A stretch of DNA of 17,536 nt from Litorimonas sp964414555 (GCA_964414555.1 CAYPWW010000055.1:1-17536); one strand, 5' to 3'. Numbered from the stretch's first letter, positions 8,075 to 14,666 are shown. Translations and numbers: made by a program. Notes: generated by a model from the letters alone, not told the origin.

Positions 8075-9003
8075 AGGTCTTTGACCTCAAACCTGTAGTC
8101 CGTCGCGCAGAACTCACATTTCGCCGTGATGACACCGTCTTCTGCCATGTCGTTCAATGCGCTGGCGTCGAAGCTTTTGAGCGTATCGAGCAGGCGTTCG
8201 CGCGAGCAGCGACAATCCGCATTGACCGCGTGGCTGTCCACAACGCGCACACCGTCTTCGTGGAACAGGCGGAACAACAGCCGGTTCGTTGTGACCTCTG
8301 GGTCGATCAGCTCGGCATCCGTCAATGTCTGGAACAGGGTCTGTGCTGTTTCCCATGGCATGGCGGCATCCGCGCGCGCGACATCATCGGCGATTTTTTG
8401 GATCATCATACCGCCGCCCTGCCAATGCGCGCCGTCCGCTTCGACGGATTGCCCGCAGGCGAGACGTAGTTTTGTCGGGATTTGCTCAGATTGATTGAAG
8501 TAATGCTCGGCACAATCGGACAGGCGCGCGCCTTCAATGGCGGCGATGCCTTGATATTGCTCCATGTCGGGGCCTTGGTCGATCGTCATGGAAAACGTGC
8601 CGCCGCCCAAAAGGTCATCTGCACCGGGGTTACGGCTATCCAGCTCGATCTCGCGCAGCTTCTCTGCGTCCCAACGGGCATAGGCGCGGATATTTCCGTC
8701 CGTCGTACAATCCGCCATCAGCAAGCTGATCGCACCTTCGTTCGTGCCGTGGCATTGCACGACCAACCGGCCGTCAAACTTCAAGGATTGCGCAACAAGT
8801 GCGCCGATCATCATAGCTTCACCCAAGAGGCGCGCGACTGCATCTGGATAGCGGTTCTCTCCATCGGGGCGCAGGGCTTTATCCAGCGCAGCCCCCAGCT
8901 GTACGGCACGACCGCGTACAGGCTGTCCGTCCAGCTGAAAGACTGTGACCTGATCGGTTGTCGGCGTGTCGAGTGTGGGAGTGGTATCGTTCATCCGCGC
9001 CAT
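8071..9003 (-). CDS. hslO: Hsp33 redox-regulated chaperone
   Basis: Cytosolic holdase that is activated by oxidants such as hypochlorite or peroxide when its zinc-bound cysteines form disulfides. The C-terminal redox switch is intact: CRC at residues 264-266 and CEFC at 296-299, separated by 29 residues, within the family range. The N-terminal core contains the expected Hsp33 segments, including the LLGEAMMIGALVAQSLKF helix-strand region. Length is 310 residues, close to normal. The start could be the ATG at 9003 or the one three codons later (8994); neither has a clear Shine-Dalgarno sequence. Located downstream of mscL on the same strand with a hairpin between them, and convergent with trkH with overlapping stop codons. 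Confidence 0.94.
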   Translation of the reverse strand: MARMNDTTPTLDTPTTDQVTVFQLDGQPVRGRAVQLGAALDKALRPDGENRYPDAVARLLGEAMMIGALVAQSLKFDGRLVVQCHGTNEGAISLLMADCTTDGNIRAYARWDAEKLREIELDSRNPGADDLLGGGTFSMTIDQGPDMEQYQGIAAIEGARLSDCAEHYFNQSEQIPTKLRLACGQSVEADGAHWQGGGMMIQKIADDVARADAAMPWETAQTLFQTLTDAELIDPEVTTNRLLFRLFHEDGVRVVDSHAVNADCRCSRERLLDTLKSFDASALNDMAEDGVITAKCEFCATDYRFEVKDL

Positions 9004-9040
9004 GTGGGGCAGGTGAGGCGTCCGCGCAAGTGGCGGGTGT

Positions 9041-9063
9041 GCCCTCGGACGAAATCCGAGGGC
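9041..9063 (-). terminator. perfect 9-bp hairpin between mscL and hslO
   Basis: GCCCTCGGA (9041-9049) and TCCGAGGGC (9055-9063) are exact complements around a five-base loop. It begins 21 bases downstream of the mscL stop codon on the minus strand. No T-run follows, so it is at best a non-canonical terminator or attenuator; it might instead stabilise the mscL mRNA end or sit in the hslO leader. Confidence 0.5.
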
Positions 9064-9084
9064 AGTATGTGTCAGCCTAAGGGC

Positions 9085-9507
9085 TTACTTTGCAGCTTGT
9101 TTCGCCATCAGGTCACGGATTTCCGCGAGCAGGACTTCGTTAGCTGGTGGAGCGGCTGGCGCTTCTTCTTCAGCCTGCTTAGCTTTGTTCATGCCTTTGA
9201 TAATCATGAACAGAACCCATGCAAGGATAGCAAATGCGATGATGGCGTTGATGAATGAACCATAGCTAATCGCTGCGCCTGTACCTTCGATCGCCGCGCC
9301 AGTCGCGTCGACTTCGGCAGGTGATAAGACGATTTTCTTGGCGCTAAAGTCCAAGCCGCCACTGTAGTGGCCGATGACTGGCATGATGACATCTTCGATC
9401 AGTGATTTGATCACGGTACCAAACGCACCGCCCATGATGATGCCGACAGCCATGTCCATCATGTTGCCCTTCATGGCAAACTCTTTGAATTCTGAAATCA
9501 TTCCCAT
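9085..9507 (-). CDS. mscL: large-conductance mechanosensitive channel
   Basis: Inner-membrane channel that opens under high membrane tension and releases solutes during hypo-osmotic shock. At 140 residues it has the normal MscL layout: N-terminal amphipathic helix (SEFKEFAMKGN, 5-15), pore-lining TM1 (about 16-46, with the glycine/alanine-rich VGIIMGGAFGTVI), a periplasmic loop (47-80), TM2 (about 82-104), a charged linker and a C-terminal helix (EVLLAEIRDLM) that forms the cytoplasmic bundle. AGGGGA lies 6 bases upstream of the ATG at 9507, supporting that start. Just upstream, in the likely leader, is a strong GC hairpin. The gene is divergent from the glyoxalase gene. Confidence 0.97.
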   Translation of the reverse strand: MGMISEFKEFAMKGNMMDMAVGIIMGGAFGTVIKSLIEDVIMPVIGHYSGGLDFSAKKIVLSPAEVDATGAAIEGTGAAISYGSFINAIIAFAILAWVLFMIIKGMNKAKQAEEEAPAAPPANEVLLAEIRDLMAKQAAK

Positions 9508-9539
9508 TGGTTTTCCCCTAATGTTGCGTGCAGAGGGGG

Positions 9540-9560
9540 CCCCCTGCCTGTGGCAGGGGG
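9540..9560. repeat. perfect 9-bp inverted repeat upstream of mscL
   Basis: CCCCCTGCC (9540-9548) and GGCAGGGGG (9552-9560) pair perfectly around TGT. It lies 33-53 bases before the mscL start. The preceding GGGGG (9535-9539) can also pair with the CCCCC, offering an alternative fold. No T-run follows in either direction. It could be a leader structure in mscL mRNA or a protein-binding site between the two divergent genes. Confidence 0.55.
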
Positions 9561-9637
9561 TCGCATAACTAGTGCTTTGGCGTCAATAGGGTTAATCTAG
9601 TCCAAGTTTCATAATTAAACGGGAAAATAGGCCTTTT

Positions 9638-10093
9638 ATGCAGTACCTTCACACTATGTTACGGGTCTCGGATCTGGACGCGGCTCTCAAATTTTATTGC
9701 GACGGGCTCGGGTTGGTCGAGACTCGTCGCTATGAGAATAAGGCCGGCCGTTTCACCTTGGTTTTTCTCGCGGCGTCGGAGGATTTGGATACAGCCAAAT
9801 CCGACCAAGCACCTCTGGTTGAGCTGACGTATAATTGGCCGCCAGAAGACGGCGAAGCGGAAGTCCTGACGGGCGGACGAAATTTTGGGCATCTGGCTTA
9901 TCGTGTAGACGATATTTACGCGACCTGCGCGCATCTTCAGTCTTGCGGTATCACAATCCTACGTCCGCCCCGCGATGGGCGCATGGCTTTCGTGCGAAGC
10001 CCAGATGGCGCGTCTGTGGAATTGTTGCAGTCAGGCGAAAATTTGCTGCCGCAAGAACCTTGGTTATCTATGGGGAATACGGGCGAGTGGTGA
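9638..10093 (+). CDS. gloA: lactoylglutathione lyase (glyoxalase I)
   Basis: Cytosolic metalloenzyme that isomerises the hemithioacetal of methylglyoxal and glutathione to S-lactoylglutathione, the first step of methylglyoxal detoxification. The four metal ligands of the family are in place: His5 (LHTMLRV), Glu62 (VELTYNW), His85 (FGHLAYRV) and Glu128 (DGASVELL). The start LHTMLRVxDL is nearly identical to the well-known enterobacterial enzyme. Length is 151 residues, slightly longer than the usual 135 or so, mainly a longer loop after the first beta strands and an extended C-terminus. A weak AGG site lies upstream of the ATG. It converges on ihfB with a 20-base gap. Confidence 0.94.
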   Translation: MQYLHTMLRVSDLDAALKFYCDGLGLVETRRYENKAGRFTLVFLAASEDLDTAKSDQAPLVELTYNWPPEDGEAEVLTGGRNFGHLAYRVDDIYATCAHLQSCGITILRPPRDGRMAFVRSPDGASVELLQSGENLLPQEPWLSMGNTGEW

Positions 10094-10113
10094 CACGCCG
10101 TTAGTGCGACACG

Positions 10114-10401
10114 CTATTTTGAGGCGTTGTCGATCCGCTGGCGAAGTTCTTTGCCTGTCCGGAAAAACGGCACATGCTTTTCCGGTACAGGTACCGCAGT
10201 GCCGGTGCGGGGGTTGCGACCCATGCGGGCTTTGCGATGACGGACTGAGAAAGCCCCAAAGCCGCGTAATTCAACGCGGGCGCCCGCTTCTAGCGTTTGG
10301 GTGATGGTTTCCAGCACCACGGCAACAAGGCGTTCGACCTCGCGTCGTGTCAGATGCGGGTTTTCAGCTTGTAGGGTATCGATGAGCTCGGATCGCAACA
10401 T
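10114..10401 (-). CDS. ihfB: integration host factor, beta subunit
   Basis: DNA-bending, nucleoid-associated protein of the HU/IHF family; pairs with IHF-alpha to bend DNA sharply in transcription, replication and recombination. With the start at 10401 it has 95 residues, matching IHF-beta. It opens with LRSELIDTL, has the RGFGAFSVRHR segment (46-56) and the beta-arm tip RNPRTG (62-67) with the intercalating Pro64, and ends in GKELRQRI. The frame extends 17 codons further to an upstream start at 10452, but that adds sequence not found in the family, and AAAGGG precedes the chosen ATG. The location just after rpsA is the conserved proteobacterial order. A strong terminator upstream implies that ihfB has its own promoter. 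Confidence 0.94.
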   Translation of the reverse strand: MLRSELIDTLQAENPHLTRREVERLVAVVLETITQTLEAGARVELRGFGAFSVRHRKARMGRNPRTGTAVPVPEKHVPFFRTGKELRQRIDNASK

Positions 10402-10424
10402 GCGCCCTTTAACCAAACCGTCGC

Positions 10425-10436
10425 TTGACGCGTCAA
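10425..10436. promoter_or_regulatory. 12-bp palindrome upstream of ihfB, possible operator or -35 element
   Basis: TTGACGCGTCAA is perfectly self-complementary and lies 24-35 bases before the ihfB start. Read on the minus strand, its TTGACG is a near-consensus -35 box and GTTAAA lies 17 bases downstream. If that pair is the promoter, transcription would begin at about the ATG, giving a leaderless message. The -10 match is weak, so this is tentative. Confidence 0.4.
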
Positions 10437-10471
10437 TATGATTCACGCGCAAATGGTTGATTTAGGTAAAG

Positions 10472-10497
10472 AAAAAGCCCCTGAAACAGGGGCTTTT
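10472..10497 (-). terminator. intrinsic terminator of rpsA
   Basis: On the minus strand the arms AAAAGCCCCTG and CAGGGGCTTTT enclose a three-base loop and are followed by a T-rich tail (TTTTTCTTT including the end of the arm). This is a textbook rho-independent terminator, 53 bases after the rpsA stop codon. Because of its A/T flanks it could also work in the plus direction, but the nearest plus-strand gene, gloA, ends about 380 bases away. Confidence 0.88.
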
Positions 10498-10501
10498 ATA
10501 G

Positions 10502-10517
10502 TTAATGACCATTTAAC
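10502..10517. promoter_or_regulatory. candidate CtrA-binding site (TTAA-N7-TTAAC)
   Basis: TTAA (10502-10505), seven bases, then TTAAC (10513-10517) matches the full consensus of the alphaproteobacterial cell-cycle regulator CtrA. It lies between the rpsA stop codon and its terminator, about 100 bases upstream of the ihfB start. The match is exact but the motif is AT-rich and short, so chance is possible. Confidence 0.4.
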
Positions 10518-10530
10518 AAGGCTAAATGGT
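10508..10530. repeat. 8-bp inverted repeat after rpsA
   Basis: ACCATTTA (10508-10515) and TAAATGGT (10523-10530) are exact complements separated by seven bases. The left arm overlaps the CtrA-like site. It precedes the rpsA terminator on the minus strand and might be a second mRNA stem or a dimeric regulator site. Confidence 0.5.
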
Positions 10531-10549
10531 GAGATTTTCATCTTAGGGA

Positions 10550-12241
10550 TCAGTCGCCTTTCAGCGCTGCGCCCAGAATGTCGCCAAGTGATGCGCCGGA
10601 GTCGGTGGAACCATACTGCTGCACGGCTTCCTTCTCCTCGGCGATTTCCAGGGCTTTGATCGACAGCTGGTAATCATTGCGAGCCCGGTTGGCGCGCGTG
10701 ATCATGGCATCGACCTTGTCGCCAACAGCGAAACGCTCTGGGCGTTGCTCGGAGCGCTCGCGGGACAGATCACCCTTACGGATGAAGCCTTTGATCGCAC
10801 CGTCGTCACCGAACGACACGTCCAGACCGGCTTGCTGCACATTTGTAATCGTACAGGTGACGGTCGCACCACGGTTGGCGCCAGCGGCGGCGGCGGGGCT
10901 GTCGTCTTTGACGAGCTGCTTGATGCCGAGGCTGATGCGCTCTTTGTCGGTATCGACTTCGAGGATCTTGGCCTCGACTGTGTCGCCCTTCTTATAGTCT
11001 TTGAGCGCTTCTTCGCCGGACTTGTCCCAAGACAGATCGGACAGATGCGCCATGCCGTCGATCTCGCCGTCGAGACCGATGAACAGACCGAACTCTGTGA
11101 TCGAGCGAACTTCGCCTGTGACAGTCGAGCCAACCGGGAAGCGGTTGTCGAAATCGTCCCATGGGTTCGATTGGACCTGCTTGATGCCGAGGGAGATGCG
11201 ACGCTTCTCCTGATCGACGTCGAGAACTTCGACTTCGATTTGCTGGCTGGTCGAGACGATCTTGCCGGGGTGGATGTTTTTCTTGGTCCAAGACATTTCG
11301 GAAACGTGGACGAGACCTTCGACACCTTCTTCCAGCTCAATGAACGCACCGTAATCGGCGATATTCGTGACCGTACCCGTGTGGCGTGTGCCCGGGACAT
11401 ACTTACTGGAAGCGGCATTCCACGGATCTTCTTGCAGCTGCTTCATGCCGAGGCTGATGCGTTGCGTTTCCGGGTTGATGCGGATGATCTTGACTGCGAC
11501 CGTGTCGCCAACGTTCAGAACTTGGCTTGGGTGGCTGACGCGACGCCAGGACATGTCTGTGACATGCAACAGGCCGTCGATTCCGCCCAGCTCAACAAAC
11601 GCACCGTAATCGGTGATGTTTTTGACGATACCTTCGCGCGTTTCGCCTTCTTTAAGCTGACCGACGAGCTCTGCACGTTGTTCGGCACGGCTCTCTTCGA
11701 GGATCGCGCGGCGCGAGACCACGATGTTCCCGCGTGAGCGGTCCATCTTCAGGATCATGAAAGGCTGTGTCTGGTTCATCAGCGGGCCAACGTCACGCAC
11801 AGGGCGAATGTCGACTTGGGAACCGGGCAAGAAGGCGTTGATGCCGCCGAGGTCGACCGTAAAGCCGCCTTTGACGCGCCCGACGATCTCGCCGTTCACG
11901 GGCTCTTCTTTCTCGAAGAACTTGTGCATCTTGACCCAAGCTTCTTCGCGGCGCGCTTTATCGCGCGAGAGAACAGCTTGGCCGAGCGCGTTTTCGATAC
12001 GCTCTAGATAGATATCAACTGTGTCGCCGACTTTTGGCATGGTGTCTTCACCGGGGGTGAAAAACTCACGGGCATCGATGCGGCCTTCGGTTTTCAGGCC
12101 GACGTCAACGATGACGACGTCTTTTTCGATCGCAGTGACCAAGCCTTGAACGACTTTGCCTTCCTGCATGGGCGACGCCTCAACGGCGGCTTCGAACATG
12201 GATGCAAAGTCATCCGTGGTGGGGTTCATAGATTCGGACAT
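10550..12241 (-). CDS. rpsA: 30S ribosomal protein S1
   Basis: Ribosomal protein that binds mRNA and helps initiation on weak or structured ribosome-binding sites. The 563-residue protein has six S1 (OB-fold) repeats at about 29-95, 115-180, 201-269, 286-355, 373-443 and 458-530. Repeats 3 to 5 show the classic DYGAFVEL / LLHVTDMSW / RISLGMKQL pattern; the sixth is degenerate, as usual. Start at 12241 (MSESMNPTTDDF) follows the alphaproteobacterial N-terminus; the frame runs on to 12289 but that extension is unlike the family. GGAG lies 12 bases upstream. Followed by a strong terminator and then ihfB. A long candidate leader precedes it. The cmk gene, often upstream of rpsA, is absent here. 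Confidence 0.97.
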   Translation of the reverse strand: MSESMNPTTDDFASMFEAAVEASPMQEGKVVQGLVTAIEKDVVIVDVGLKTEGRIDAREFFTPGEDTMPKVGDTVDIYLERIENALGQAVLSRDKARREEAWVKMHKFFEKEEPVNGEIVGRVKGGFTVDLGGINAFLPGSQVDIRPVRDVGPLMNQTQPFMILKMDRSRGNIVVSRRAILEESRAEQRAELVGQLKEGETREGIVKNITDYGAFVELGGIDGLLHVTDMSWRRVSHPSQVLNVGDTVAVKIIRINPETQRISLGMKQLQEDPWNAASSKYVPGTRHTGTVTNIADYGAFIELEEGVEGLVHVSEMSWTKKNIHPGKIVSTSQQIEVEVLDVDQEKRRISLGIKQVQSNPWDDFDNRFPVGSTVTGEVRSITEFGLFIGLDGEIDGMAHLSDLSWDKSGEEALKDYKKGDTVEAKILEVDTDKERISLGIKQLVKDDSPAAAAGANRGATVTCTITNVQQAGLDVSFGDDGAIKGFIRKGDLSRERSEQRPERFAVGDKVDAMITRANRARNDYQLSIKALEIAEEKEAVQQYGSTDSGASLGDILGAALKGD

Positions 12242-12310
12242 ATGTAAGGGGAGCTCCAACAAAGGGTCCTGCCAACCGTCTCGCACCATTGCGAATGTGA
12301 CGATGGACTA

Positions 12311-12327
12311 GCCCGGCCAATCCGGGC
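12311..12327 (-). other. hairpin in the presumed rpsA leader
   Basis: GCCCGG (12311-12316) and CCGGGC (12322-12327) form a six-pair GC stem with loop ATTGG on the minus strand, so the RNA would carry GGAUUGG around the loop. It lies 70-86 bases before the rpsA start, inside the transcript expected from the promoter at 12372-12400. Confidence 0.5.
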
Positions 12328-12371
12328 GTAAGAGATGACGTGAGGGTGGAGACCTTCGAACGTCGTGCGCG

Positions 12372-12400
12372 CCTATAGGGGAGGGGGTGCGCGTTGGCAA
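12372..12400 (-). promoter_or_regulatory. candidate sigma-70 promoter for rpsA
   Basis: On the minus strand, TTGCCA (12400-12395) and TATAGG (12377-12372) are separated by exactly 17 bases. Transcription would start near 12365, giving a leader of about 124 bases before the rpsA start. The spacer is very C-rich. Confidence 0.6.
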
Positions 12401-12419
12401 GTCCGCGTCTGGCGAGGGC

Positions 12420-12449
12420 TTAACGAGATGAACTTAAAATGAATATAAT
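12420..12449 (+). promoter_or_regulatory. candidate promoter for the membrane-protein gene at 12533
   Basis: A perfect TATAAT (12444-12449) with a weak -35-like TTAACG (12420-12425) at 18-base spacing, in an AT-rich pocket. The predicted leader is about 77 bases. It stands back to back with the rpsA promoter, about 20 bases between the two -35 elements. The rest of the 291-base gap between the two start codons shows no gene. Confidence 0.45.
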
Positions 12450-12532
12450 GGTCGTGGCTGCAAAAGAGCGATACCACCCCCTCGTTAGGTCTGGTAAGCT
12501 TCGACCAGAATTTGGGCATCAAGGGAAACATC

Positions 12533-13372
12533 ATGTCAGAAACTGAAAACAAGGCTGGCGGCACAGAAGAGGTCGATGTCACGGCCGCATGGGCAGCAAC
12601 GCAGGATCAAAAAGGTAAGGCCAAGAAATTGCGCCTCATGGCTGGCGGCTCTTGGTTCGTCGCGATTGGCACGGAAATCGCGGCAATTGTCCTGCTGATG
12701 AAGAACACATTCGACAGCGGCGGCCTCGCCCTGCTGATTGGTTTGTTCGTGGTCATTGCCATCTTTGCCATCGCTGGTAGCTTGATGTGGAAACGCGCAA
12801 ACCGCCACGACCCGGCCAGCAAGTCCGAGCCGGTCAAGTTCTTTGTCCAGAACCAGTTGGGCGCGATCATTACTGTTCTGGCGTTCTTGCCGCTCTTGGT
12901 CTTGATCTTCCTCGACAAGGACATGGATCCTAAGACAAAGAAATATGCGATGGGCGCGGGGGCTGCTTTGGCCGTCATTGCGGCCGCTTTTGGTGTGGAC
13001 CTCGATCCGCCCTCAACCGAGCAATATACGCAGGATATGAATGAGTGCGCCGCGCAGATTAAGGCGAAGCAGGAGACGACTGCTTGCTCCCCCGAAGTTG
13101 CCGAGCAAGCGCAAAGCATTGCAGATGACAGCGCAGCCGTTGCTGAAGCCACGGGTGGTCTGGATGTCGTTTATTGGGTTGCGCCAAAAGATGGGGCCGA
13201 GAAATCAGCCTCCAAACTCGTCTTCCACCTTTGCGAAGATGTGACTCATTTGCGCGGTAAAAAGGTCAATTCAGGGTCTGTCACCGAAGCCTATTCGCAA
13301 AACGCTGTTCGGCTGACGAAACAGCTCGCCATGGAACAGCGTCAATGCGGCTTTGCAGAAGCGGCGGAGTAG
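12533..13372 (+). CDS. multi-pass membrane protein of unknown function
   Basis: A 279-residue protein I cannot assign. A charged N-terminal tail (1-37) is followed by hydrophobic segments at about 38-56, 64-86 and 108-127 and a weaker fourth at 138-155. Then comes a soluble C-terminal domain of about 120 residues. All four cysteines (172, 185, 234, 272) are in that domain, a pattern that suggests paired disulfides if it faces the periplasm, which would need three rather than four true membrane spans. The start is well supported: AAGGGA (12521-12526) lies 6 bases upstream of the ATG. It is first in the rightward block; a large hairpin separates it from the DUF547 gene. Confidence 0.85.
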   Translation: MSETENKAGGTEEVDVTAAWAATQDQKGKAKKLRLMAGGSWFVAIGTEIAAIVLLMKNTFDSGGLALLIGLFVVIAIFAIAGSLMWKRANRHDPASKSEPVKFFVQNQLGAIITVLAFLPLLVLIFLDKDMDPKTKKYAMGAGAALAVIAAAFGVDLDPPSTEQYTQDMNECAAQIKAKQETTACSPEVAEQAQSIADDSAAVAEATGGLDVVYWVAPKDGAEKSASKLVFHLCEDVTHLRGKKVNSGSVTEAYSQNAVRLTKQLAMEQRQCGFAEAAE

Positions 13373-13382
13373 CTTTTACATC

Positions 13383-13427
13383 GGGTTTGACGGGTTTGAT
13401 TTCACCGATATGGTGAATACCAAACCC
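13383..13427 (+). promoter_or_regulatory. large imperfect hairpin with duplicated 5' arm before the DUF547 gene
   Basis: GGGTTTGATTTCACC (13392-13406) pairs with GGTGAATACCAAACCC (13412-13427) around GATAT; only the middle two or three bases mismatch. GGGTTTGA is also repeated just upstream at 13383-13390, so either copy could pair with CAAACCC. The structure ends one base before AAGG, the likely ribosome-binding site of the next gene. It lacks a T-run. It may terminate the upstream gene or control translation of the downstream one. Confidence 0.6.
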
Positions 13428-13438
13428 AAGGCCTTTCA

Positions 13439-14617
13439 ATGATACAGCGCGGCTTCGGCCTATATCGACGTGTATTTATCGCAGTGTTTTGCCTGTCCTT
13501 TTCTTCTGGGCAGGCATTTGCTGATTCAGCCTTAGAAAATGTCACGATACGATCAGAACAAACTTCTGACATAACGAAGGCTTTCACCCCGCGCCCGACG
13601 TCTAATCTTGCCATTGATTACAACCGTCTGACGGGCGTGTTGGGCGAAGCTGTGCTTTACATGGGCCACAGTACCCGAAATCGGGCGGCCCGCCGCAAGC
13701 GCACCGGCACACGTATGCCTGACCGCATTGATACGAAATATCGGATGGAGGGGAATAAGGTTCTCTATCCCTATTTCAGTGCTGAGATTTCGCGAAACAT
13801 AGTGATCTTAAATCGAGAGATGTTGTCCATCGCCCAGCAGGTCGACATCACAACGCTTTCGCGCGATCAGCAACTGGCCTTTTGGATCAACCTTCATAAT
13901 TTGCGTGTCATTGGCGAGATCGATGCACATTATCCCGGGCCCGCCCGCAACATATTTGGGATCAAACCTCTAGAGAGATCTAAGGCGGACCTACATTCTG
14001 CGCAGCTCTTTCATATTAACGGGGTGCCCCTGTCTTTGCGGGATATCCGTGAGAAAATCGTCCTCGCCCATTGGAACGTACCAGACATCGCTTTTGCCTT
14101 TCATCTTGGACATATGAGCGGGCCGTCCATGCGACACAGAGCCTATGAGGCGGCGCGTGTGCAGGAACAAATTCGCGACAATGCAGAGGAGTTCGTGAAC
14201 GCTTTGCGCGGGTATGAAAATGGCCGAATAAACCCCTATTTCAAAGAGGTCGCGCCCCATGTTTTCCCTGACTTTGAGAGGGATATCAGACACTATTTCA
14301 CGAAACGCATGTGGCCTGAGACGCTCGCTGAATTTAACGAACATGGTATCAAGCGCACGCATAGACTGGACCGCGCACCCGCGGATATCACCCATGGGAA
14401 AGGCCAAACTTTCACGCAGGAAATGCGCGCCACGACGACCTTGTTCCAAGCTGCCCCTGCCTATGACGGACCGCGCAGTTCGGGTATGATCCTCAATCCC
14501 TATGTCGATCAGTTCATTCGTGAGCGTGACAGCAAGCTGGAAACCCTCCGCCGTCAAAGCGAAGCGCGCAAAGGCACCGTCATCATTGTCGATGAAACGC
14601 AACCGCCTCAGGAGTAG
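13439..14617 (+). CDS. secreted DUF547-family protein
   Basis: A 392-residue exported protein with a signal peptide (Arg-Arg before a hydrophobic core) and likely cleavage after AFA at 26-28. The core matches DUF547: LAFWINLHNLRVI (146-158), VPLSLRDIREKIV (196-208) and the segment DIAFAFHLGHMSGPSM (216-231). In many DUF547 proteins the last segment carries a Ser-Cys-Pro motif; here it reads SGP with no Cys, so a family-typical residue appears lost. The biochemical role of DUF547 is not established. AAGG lies 7 bases upstream of the ATG, immediately after a hairpin. About 50 bases separate it from dnaG. Confidence 0.85.
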   Translation: MIQRGFGLYRRVFIAVFCLSFSSGQAFADSALENVTIRSEQTSDITKAFTPRPTSNLAIDYNRLTGVLGEAVLYMGHSTRNRAARRKRTGTRMPDRIDTKYRMEGNKVLYPYFSAEISRNIVILNREMLSIAQQVDITTLSRDQQLAFWINLHNLRVIGEIDAHYPGPARNIFGIKPLERSKADLHSAQLFHINGVPLSLRDIREKIVLAHWNVPDIAFAFHLGHMSGPSMRHRAYEAARVQEQIRDNAEEFVNALRGYENGRINPYFKEVAPHVFPDFERDIRHYFTKRMWPETLAEFNEHGIKRTHRLDRAPADITHGKGQTFTQEMRATTTLFQAAPAYDGPRSSGMILNPYVDQFIRERDSKLETLRRQSEARKGTVIIVDETQPPQE

Positions 14618-14623
14618 GCGACC

Positions 14624-14638
14624 ATTGCGACTCGCAAT
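14624..14638. promoter_or_regulatory. 7-1-7 palindrome upstream of dnaG, possible operator
   Basis: ATTGCGA-C-TCGCAAT is a perfect inverted repeat with a single central base, located 7 bases after the DUF547 stop codon and 28 bases before the dnaG start. Palindromes of 7-1-7 geometry are typical of dimeric repressors such as the Fur family. The regulator is unknown. A -10-like CTAAAT (14654-14659) follows, which would place transcription start almost at the dnaG ATG. Confidence 0.45.
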
Positions 14639-14666
14639 CCGCGCGACACTCGCCTAAATCCAATCC

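Noticed and set aside
8041..8080. Possible translational coupling between trkH and hslO
   Set aside because: The genes overlap only at their stop codons on opposite strands, so coupling does not apply.
8482..9258. 258-residue plus-strand open frame across hslO and mscL
   Set aside because: It spans two recognised minus-strand genes and the hairpin between them; no family features.
10745..11737. 330-residue plus-strand open frame opposite rpsA
   Set aside because: It is the shadow of rpsA: composition follows the reverse complement of the S1 repeats, with repeated Asp/Val/Leu-rich segments that mirror them, and no ribosome-binding site is evident.
12420..12437. Second possible CtrA site (TTAA...TTAA) upstream of the gene at 12533
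   Set aside because: The two TTAA halves are separated by 10 bases rather than 7.
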